Positions 1 to 4,521 of a DNA stretch of 6,721 bases are shown one piece after another. The first letter of the stretch is position 1. Every line of letters starts with the position of its first letter. The notes beneath the pieces were generated by a model that worked only from the letters and a program-made list of their open reading frames with translations, ran no database searches and was not told where the DNA came from. The stretch is taken from contig JAKORR010000322.1 in the NCBI GenBank assembly GCA_029777735.1, positions 1 through 6,721 on the forward strand, given 5' to 3'. Made by a program: the position numbers and the translations under genes. This stretch comes from Armatimonadota bacterium. GTDB taxonomy: Bacteria; Armatimonadota; Zipacnadia; Zipacnadales; FEN-943.

Positions 1-524
1 CCCGGCCTCGGCGCATCAGCTTTGCCATGCCCATCAACTGCGCGATCTGCAGTACGCCATTGACGCCGAGCGCAGCGAGTTCGCCTATCGGATGCGGCGC
101 TTGCTGCTGCGCGCCCAGGGCCTGGCGAAACACCGCGCCGAACTGTCGCCGGAGCTGTTCGCCAGTCAGGTGCGAGACATCGAGAACGCCTGCGACGCGC
201 TGCTGTCCATGCCCGCCCATGGGCGAGAGGGGCGGCGCCTCCAGCAGCGCTATCACAAGCACCGCGAGGCGCTCTTCACCTTCCTGTATCGCGCCGAGGT
301 CCCACCAGACAACAACGCTTGCGAGCGCGCCTTGCGCAGGTCCGTCATCCACCGCAAGGTGAGCGGCGGGTTCCGCTCGCAGTGGGGCGCGACGGCCTTC
401 GCCACCATGGCGACGGTGATTGAGACAGGGGCGAAAAGAGGCCAGGAGGCTCTCAGTGTCCTCACCCCAGGCACTCCCCTACTGCCCCTCCCCCTGCCCC
501 TCTAGCCACAAGGTGAGTGGTTAC
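1..524 (+). mobile_element. IS66-family insertion sequence, right-hand portion
   Basis: This is the 3' end of an IS66 element, extending beyond the left edge. The right terminus is placed at TTAC (521-524), because IS66 ends characteristically read GTAA at the tip (TTAC on this strand). The second IS66 end in the window shares TAGCCACAAGGTGAGT, two variable bases and TTAC, and then diverges completely (GGCGTC here, TGCTGC there). The transposase stop lies 19 bases before the terminus. The left end and the 8-bp target duplication typical of the family lie outside the window. Confidence 0.8.
2..505 (+). CDS. IS66-family transposase, C-terminal part (5' end off window)
   Basis: The reading frame is open from the left edge to TAG at 503-505, about 167 residues, so this is the C-terminal part of a longer IS66 transposase (DDE integrase-like fold), the enzyme that moves the element. 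The fragment opens with a histidine/cysteine-rich segment (HQLCHAHQLRDLQYAID) typical of the region after the second catalytic aspartate. It is followed by a charged helical stretch. The signature PDNNACERALRRSV then contains the third catalytic acid, the Glu of NNxxER, at bases 323-325. The tail HRKVSGGFRSQWGATAFATM and an ETGAKRG segment match the usual C-terminus, which then ends in an odd proline/leucine-rich run (TPGTPLLPLPLPL). No frameshift is visible, so this copy may still be intact upstream. The Met at 92 is internal and not a true start. The family call is confident; the activity of the copy cannot be judged from here. Confidence 0.9.
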   Translation, partial: PASAHQLCHAHQLRDLQYAIDAERSEFAYRMRRLLLRAQGLAKHRAELSPELFASQVRDIENACDALLSMPAHGREGRRLQQRYHKHREALFTFLYRAEVPPDNNACERALRRSVIHRKVSGGFRSQWGATAFATMATVIETGAKRGQEALSVLTPGTPLLPLPLPL

Positions 525-606
525 GGCGTCTTCGGTCTGATGCTTCACACGTGCGTATTTCCTTCTGCAGAGGCGCTCCAATTCCTACATCGCCGCGGCT
601 GCAATC

Positions 607-674
607 CCAGGGCCGGATAGGGTAAAAGCCCGGGCGAACACACCTCACCCCCTCCTGTGCCCTTCTCACGCGAT
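607..674. repeat. Degenerate direct repeat, unit A
   Basis: Unit A shares a run of ordered blocks with unit B at 770-839: GG(A/G)TAGGGTAA, then GCGAAC(A/G)CAC, then CCCTCCTGTG, then TTCTC(A/G)CGCGAT. The distance between matching blocks is 163 bases for the first and 165 for the other three, implying one 2-base indel between the first two blocks. The blocks are near-identical and the spacers are not, so this is a diverged copy of about 68 bases rather than chance. Its nature is unknown; it could be the end region of an IS or a genomic interspersed repeat. Confidence 0.6.
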
Positions 675-769
675 TGAGCACGGCTGATCCCCACCACCAC
701 CGGCGGCGAGGGGCCGACGCGCCGCCACAAGGCCCCGTAATCGCGCGTGGTTGCACGCTGGCGCGATTT

Positions 770-839
770 CAGGGGTCGGGTAGGGTAAGAAAGTGCCAGC
801 GAACGCACGACAGGCCCTCCTGTGGCGTTCTCGCGCGAT
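770..839. repeat. Degenerate direct repeat, unit B
   Basis: Second copy of the repeat found at 607-674. TAGGGTAA is at 781-788, GCGAAC at 799-804, CCCTCCTGTG at 815-824 and TTCTCGCGCGAT at 828-839. It ends almost exactly where similarity to the IS66 transposase 3' end begins (about 841), which suggests that the repeat and the IS66 fragment were joined by a deletion or recombination event at this point. Confidence 0.6.
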
Positions 840-840
840 G

Positions 841-1040
841 CCTACGAACGGGCCTTGCGCAAGTCGGTGGTCCACCGCAAGGTGAGCGGCGGCTTCCGTT
901 CGGAGTGGGGCGCGGCCGCCTTCGCCACCATGGCGACGGTGATCGAGACGGCGGCCCCGCGCGGCGAGAACGCCCTCCACACGCTCACCAACCTCCTCAC
1001 CCCAGGCGCTCCCCTCCTGTCCTTCCCTCAGCCCCCCTAG
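841..1040 (+). pseudogene. IS66-family transposase remnant (last ~65 codons only)
   Basis: This is a second, independent copy of the IS66 transposase C-terminus. From about 846 the frame reads YERALRKSVVHRKVSGGF and then RSEWGAAAFATMATVIETA, ending at TAG 1038-1040. It parallels the copy ending at 505: in the 93 bases 855-947 versus 332-424 I count 10 differences, mostly synonymous. The catalytic Glu of the NNxxER motif survives, but the preceding DNN is replaced by unrelated sequence (SRDA), and nothing of the transposase precedes it. This is therefore a 3' scrap and not a gene, although a GTG at 822 opens a short frame into it. It differs enough from the left copy to be a separate, older insertion rather than a recent duplication. 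Confidence 0.85.
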
Positions 1041-1059
1041 CCACAAGGTGAGTAATTAC
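841..1059 (+). mobile_element. Truncated IS66-family element, right end only
   Basis: This is the transposase 3' remnant plus an 18-20 base tail. The terminus is assigned at TTAC 1056-1059 by comparison with the left copy (CCACAAGGTGAGT, two variable bases, TTAC in both). The next base, 1060, belongs to the interrupted GHKL ATPase gene on the minus strand, whose frame can be followed right up to this point. The left side of the fragment ends abruptly at about 841 against a repeat, and no matching left terminal repeat or 8-bp target duplication of 1060-1067 (TGCTGCGG) is evident in the window. Confidence 0.75.
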
Positions 1060-1723
1060 TGCTGCGGAACCGGCAGCGCCTATCCTCAGTATCCTTGTAC
1101 GGCGCGGAACTGGCCCTGGCTCTTGGCTGAGCACCTCCAACCGTTGGCCGGCGAGCTCGATACACCGAAGGCACCGGAAGAGCGCCAGCGGCAGGGCACT
1201 GGCACACCAGCGCTCGAACTCCTGCGTCACGGCTTCCTCTCTCTGGCTGTCCTCTATCCTGACACGGATCGTGACCTGATCCACTCCCCGCGCGTTCTCA
1301 ATCCACACCGGGTCGGTGAACCTCCTCGTGGAAGAAGCACGCAAGGGTGGGTGTAACCACCTCGACGCGGGGACCGAGGGAGAAGAGGGACTTGAAGCCG
1401 ACACCCCAGAACCCGATAGTGTGGAGCAGGCGTTTCCTCGAGAACCCAAAGCTGCACAGCGACGAGAAGTCGGCTTCATCGAAGTCGGCCCCGTCGTGCT
1501 CGAACACGAAGACCCCGTCGCGTATGCTGGCCCTGGCCCGAGTGGCGTCCGCGTCGTCTGCGTTCTGCAGCAGTTCTGACAGGACTTGCCGAGGGCGTTG
1601 CACCTGCTGGAAGAGCCGTCTCCACGGCCCGGCCAGCTCCGGGTCTGCCTCGAGCATATCCCAGCGCTTAGCCGCCCTGGCTCGTACTCTCTCAAAGAAG
1701 TCAGGCTGGTGCCGCTCCGCCAC
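1060..1723 (-). pseudogene. GHKL (Hsp90/sacsin-like) ATPase, frameshifted and truncated by IS66
   Basis: This is the N-terminal ATPase region of a sacsin-like GHKL protein. The N box is LSELLQNADDADA (residues 49-60, Asn54 the expected Mg-binding residue). The G1 box is HDG at 76-78. The G2 box is TIGFWGVGFKSLFSL at 102-116. The start is GTG at 1723, two bases after the TGA of the DUF499 gene, with a weak GAGGAAG at 1731-1737 as ribosome site, so translational coupling is likely. The first frame stops at 1298-1300. However, a family-like sequence (FTDPVWIENARGVDQVTIRV, then ALFRCLRCIEL) continues in another frame from about 1320 to 1060. This points to a frameshift at 1321-1327, probably loss of two bases from a GAG repeat. 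At 1059 the gene runs into an IS66 end, so any large C-terminal region is absent. It is probably non-functional, though a free ATPase domain of about 140 residues could still be made. Confidence 0.85.
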
Positions 1724-1725
1724 GG

Positions 1726-4503
1726 TCAGTCTTCCTCAAAGCCGCTCTGCTCAAAGCCAAGCGTTCGGCAGTTCTCGCTCACGGTTCGCACCACGTTGGG
1801 CGGTATTCCCTGCGGGGCCTTCGCTTCTATGTCCAGCTTCACCGTTACCTCGGCACCCAGCAGGCCAAGCAGGTGCTGAAGCACCTCCCGGACTACTTTC
1901 TCCGACTCCCCGACTACGCCGGCCGCCTGGAGCGCGATGGTACCGTAGAAGCGCGTCGGGGCCTTCGCCGGCTCTGGTCCCGGGTCCCCTATCACATCTA
2001 TGATCTGCCCTCCGCCCTTCTCCCGCCCGCCCTCCTCAGTCCCGCCCTCGGCCTCCTCGCCGGGGCGCAAGGCCTCGGCCGCCACCTCCGGCTTCACTAG
2101 CACGCTGGAGTCGTCCATACGCACGGTCGTGATCCCGCCACCGAGCACGAGACCGCTGTATCCCTTCTCTTCGTCGAAGCCCGCCGCGTACCCGAACCAT
2201 TCCTTGCTGCGCAGGCCCTCGCGTATGGTGGCCAGAAGCACCTCCTGGTCCTGCAGGCGAGGCAGGTAGCAGTAGGTAGTGAGGTATTCCCACAACTGCG
2301 CGACACCGATATGGGGCTTGTCCTTCCACAGCCACTTGTCCAGCTCCATCCTCAGCAGCGTTGGCGACCATCTCGTCAGCAGTTGCTCCCCGGACTCCGC
2401 CTTGTTGGACGCCCTCATGGCGATGCTGTCCGTGCCCGGCATCCTGATGATCTCCCACTCTACCGGGCCGGTACCCTCCTGCGTCGGCACCAGCAGCCAG
2501 CAGTAGCTCTCACGCAGCCGCCTGCTGACGTTCTCGCTCGTCCGGTCCCTGTTCTGAACCGCCTGCTTCCTCTGGTGCGCATCCAGGTTCAGCGCCTCGT
2601 GGTCATCCACTATGGACGCCCACGCCAGGTAACATCTCACCTCCTGCGCCAGGTCCCGGATGCTCTCGTCCGCGGCGACGAAGACCAGCATGTTCCGGTA
2701 CTGCCTCGGCGCGCTGCCCCGCTGGTGCAGGATGTCGGTGGCCGCAACAACCGCCCGCGAACCCGTCTTTTCCCTGGAGTGAGGCTGATTCGGTGACAGC
2801 ACCACCAGTCTTGCCGCCTGTTCGTCCGGCACGTCGGCTGAGCTAGGGCAGGAGTGCACACCGCGGAAGCTGCCCCGCGACTTGTCCTCCCTCAGCCGTT
2901 GCTCAAGCTCTACCTCTACGTCGTCGTCCGTGATTCGCGCGGCCCGCTCCTCCATCGTCCGCCGCAGGTTAGGCTGCTCGTCGTACCAGTAACGGCCCGA
3001 TCCCGAGTACAGGTGGGTCAGCCGCTCCTGCATCTTGCTCAGGGCGTCGCTGAACAGCGCCAGTTGGTCGCCAGGCTGGGCCACGCCCAGGTTCACGCGC
3101 ACCCGGTCAAGCCCCCGCGCCGTTTGCTCCCGCACCGTCGGGGCACTCCCCAGGAAGATCGTCCGCGCCGCCCGCCGCGTGGCACTCGTTGCACCCAGTC
3201 TCGCGTTCTGCGCGTCAATCTTGAAGGGCTCCGAGTTCTCCCCGTCCACGTCGCTGTCCACGATGCTTCCCCACGGCTCAGACAAGTGCTTCGTTATCTC
3301 TGTCCGCACAGACGCCGCATCGAGCGGCAGCGTCCCCGGCATGATGAGCGGGCTGAGGTCGTTGTGCACCCACAGCTCATGGATCACCGCGGCCATGAGC
3401 CGCAGCACGCCGCGCGTCCTCTGGAACTCCTCCAGCGCTCCCCAGTCCTCATAAAGCCGGTCGAAGACCTCCGGGTGGATCGGGTAGGCCCGCCGCAGGC
3501 GCTCCAGATAATCTCCCGTCTGCGCCTCCGGTGGAAACTCCGACGGGGCGTCGCAGTACAGCCGGTGAAAAGCGTGGCAGGTCGCGTCCCGGGCCGCCTC
3601 GTCCTGTACCTCGCAGAAGAGCCGCCGACGCACTATCTCGAACCCTTCCGACGCGTCCGCCGCCTTCCACAGCGCCTCGACACGCCCGAACACGTGCTCC
3701 ACGCGCTCCAGCGCCCTGCGCCCGCCCTCCCCGCCGGTCTCCATGTCCGACTCCGGGATCGCCGCAATCACCATCACGCCTGGGCTGCTCTTGGCCGCCT
3801 CGGTCAGCGATTGCAGGAAGGTCATGTTCGCGTCGAAGGTCCCCGCGACCAGCTCCTCCTTCACCTCCCAGAGGTTGCGGATATAGGCCACGATCTCGTC
3901 CATCAACACCAGGCATGGCCCAAGCCCCCGGAACAGCTCGCACAGCGTCGTCGTGTCCGGGGCCGTTCCGGCCCGGTCGTCCTCACGGACAGACTCGTAG
4001 GCCTCCTTGCCCCCCAACTGCGCGGCCATCTCTCCCCACAGCGTCCTCACCCACACCCCCCTCCCGGCCATGTCCTGGCGTTCCTTCGTGGCGCTTAGGG
4101 CCGTGCCCACCAGAACGGCCATCCGCGCCTCTGGCACCCGTTCCACTCCCGCCTCGCCCATGAGACGTTCCGCGCCCGCCAGAGCTTTCACCCGGCGCCC
4201 ACTCGAGAACAGGTGATACAGCCCCAGCATCGCGTGGGTCTTTCCACCACCGAAGGCGGTCTTGACCTGCACCACGGGCTCCCCGTCGCCGTCCGACAGC
4301 CGCCTCAGGGCCTCCACCGCCAGGCGCTCGATGCCCCTTGTGATGTAGGTGCGCGCGAAGAACTCCGCCGCATCTTGGTATTCCGCCTCGGCCGTCCCCC
4401 GCAGCACCTGCGCCAGGTCCGCCGCGAACTCGGCCTGGCGGTATCGCCCAGTGGCCACGTCCGGGTGAGGTAGCACCACTTCACGCCACGGTTTCAGTGA
4501 CAT
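1726..4503 (-). CDS. DUF499 (COG1483) AAA+-type ATPase of a methylase-linked defence module
   Basis: Complete 925-residue P-loop ATPase. The N-terminus (PWREVVLPHPDVATGRYRQA, then a YQDAAEFFARTYIT segment) is the standard DUF499 opening. Walker A is AFGGGKTHAML at residues 83-93 (Lys88), Walker B is CLVLMDEIVAY at 197-207 (Asp202, Glu203), a sensor-1-like strand VMVIAAIPES is at 243-252, and an Arg-containing TRGVLRLMAAVIHELW helix is at 363-378. A Gly/Glu-rich linker (about 813-850) separates a C-terminal domain (851-925: RFYGTIAL, RTVSENCRTLGF). There are no membrane segments, so the protein should be cytosolic. ATG at 4503 is chosen for its strong Shine-Dalgarno. The DUF1156 methylase lies immediately upstream and a GHKL ATPase immediately downstream. 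In this family the ATPase is thought to work with the methylase, possibly as a DNA-dependent motor or switch; the biochemical role here is inference. The reading frame is intact. Confidence 0.93.
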   Translation of the reverse strand: MSLKPWREVVLPHPDVATGRYRQAEFAADLAQVLRGTAEAEYQDAAEFFARTYITRGIERLAVEALRRLSDGDGEPVVQVKTAFGGGKTHAMLGLYHLFSSGRRVKALAGAERLMGEAGVERVPEARMAVLVGTALSATKERQDMAGRGVWVRTLWGEMAAQLGGKEAYESVREDDRAGTAPDTTTLCELFRGLGPCLVLMDEIVAYIRNLWEVKEELVAGTFDANMTFLQSLTEAAKSSPGVMVIAAIPESDMETGGEGGRRALERVEHVFGRVEALWKAADASEGFEIVRRRLFCEVQDEAARDATCHAFHRLYCDAPSEFPPEAQTGDYLERLRRAYPIHPEVFDRLYEDWGALEEFQRTRGVLRLMAAVIHELWVHNDLSPLIMPGTLPLDAASVRTEITKHLSEPWGSIVDSDVDGENSEPFKIDAQNARLGATSATRRAARTIFLGSAPTVREQTARGLDRVRVNLGVAQPGDQLALFSDALSKMQERLTHLYSGSGRYWYDEQPNLRRTMEERAARITDDDVEVELEQRLREDKSRGSFRGVHSCPSSADVPDEQAARLVVLSPNQPHSREKTGSRAVVAATDILHQRGSAPRQYRNMLVFVAADESIRDLAQEVRCYLAWASIVDDHEALNLDAHQRKQAVQNRDRTSENVSRRLRESYCWLLVPTQEGTGPVEWEIIRMPGTDSIAMRASNKAESGEQLLTRWSPTLLRMELDKWLWKDKPHIGVAQLWEYLTTYCYLPRLQDQEVLLATIREGLRSKEWFGYAAGFDEEKGYSGLVLGGGITTVRMDDSSVLVKPEVAAEALRPGEEAEGGTEEGGREKGGGQIIDVIGDPGPEPAKAPTRFYGTIALQAAGVVGESEKVVREVLQHLLGLLGAEVTVKLDIEAKAPQGIPPNVVRTVSENCRTLGFEQSGFEED

Positions 4504-4510
4504 CGCCGCG

Positions 4511-4516
4511 CCTCCC
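4511..4516 (-). promoter_or_regulatory. Strong Shine-Dalgarno for the DUF499 gene
   Basis: On the minus strand the 18 bases between the methylase stop and the DUF499 ATG read TGCAAGGGAGGCGCGGCG. GGGAGG sits 7 bases before the ATG at 4503. This supports that start codon and independent, efficient initiation of the ATPase within a shared transcript; the gap leaves no room for a promoter. Confidence 0.85.
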
Positions 4517-4521
4517 TTGCA

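Larger units (their letters stand above)
525..840. other. Gene-free stretch between two IS66 right ends
   Basis: About 315 bases lie between the terminus of the left IS66 copy and the junction with the second IS66 fragment. I find no convincing gene on either strand: the short frames here have low-complexity, Arg/Pro/Gly-rich translations and no recognisable motif. No continuation of the interrupted GHKL ATPase gene is visible. The stretch contains a degenerate direct repeat (listed separately) and a GC-only inverted repeat, GGCGGCG at 702-708 and CGCCGCC at 720-726, without a following T-run, so it is not a convincing terminator. It is probably remnant mobile-element or intergenic DNA. Confidence 0.6.

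Noticed and set aside
622..625. GTAA at 622 and 785 as IS66 left terminal repeats
   Set aside because: The direct-repeat similarity extends upstream of both GTAA sites, and beyond these four bases they do not match the inverted right ends; kept only as a low-interest hypothesis for the 785 site.
702..726. GC-rich hairpin as a transcription terminator
   Set aside because: A 7-bp stem with an 11-base loop and no T-run on either strand; in DNA of this composition it is expected by chance.
725..740. A third IS66 right end at CCACAAGG (725-732)
   Set aside because: Only the 8-base word matches; the following bases (CCCCGTAA) do not fit GTGAGTnnTTAC and no transposase codons precede it.
822..1040. 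A short stand-alone gene starting at GTG 822
   Set aside because: All but the first few codons are the extreme C-terminus of an IS66 transposase; it is a remnant, not an independent protein.
2854..4098. A 414-codon plus-strand open frame antisense to the DUF499 gene
   Set aside because: Its translation is Arg/Pro/His/Leu-rich without any motif, as expected opposite a GC-rich gene; the minus-strand frame carries clear Walker motifs.
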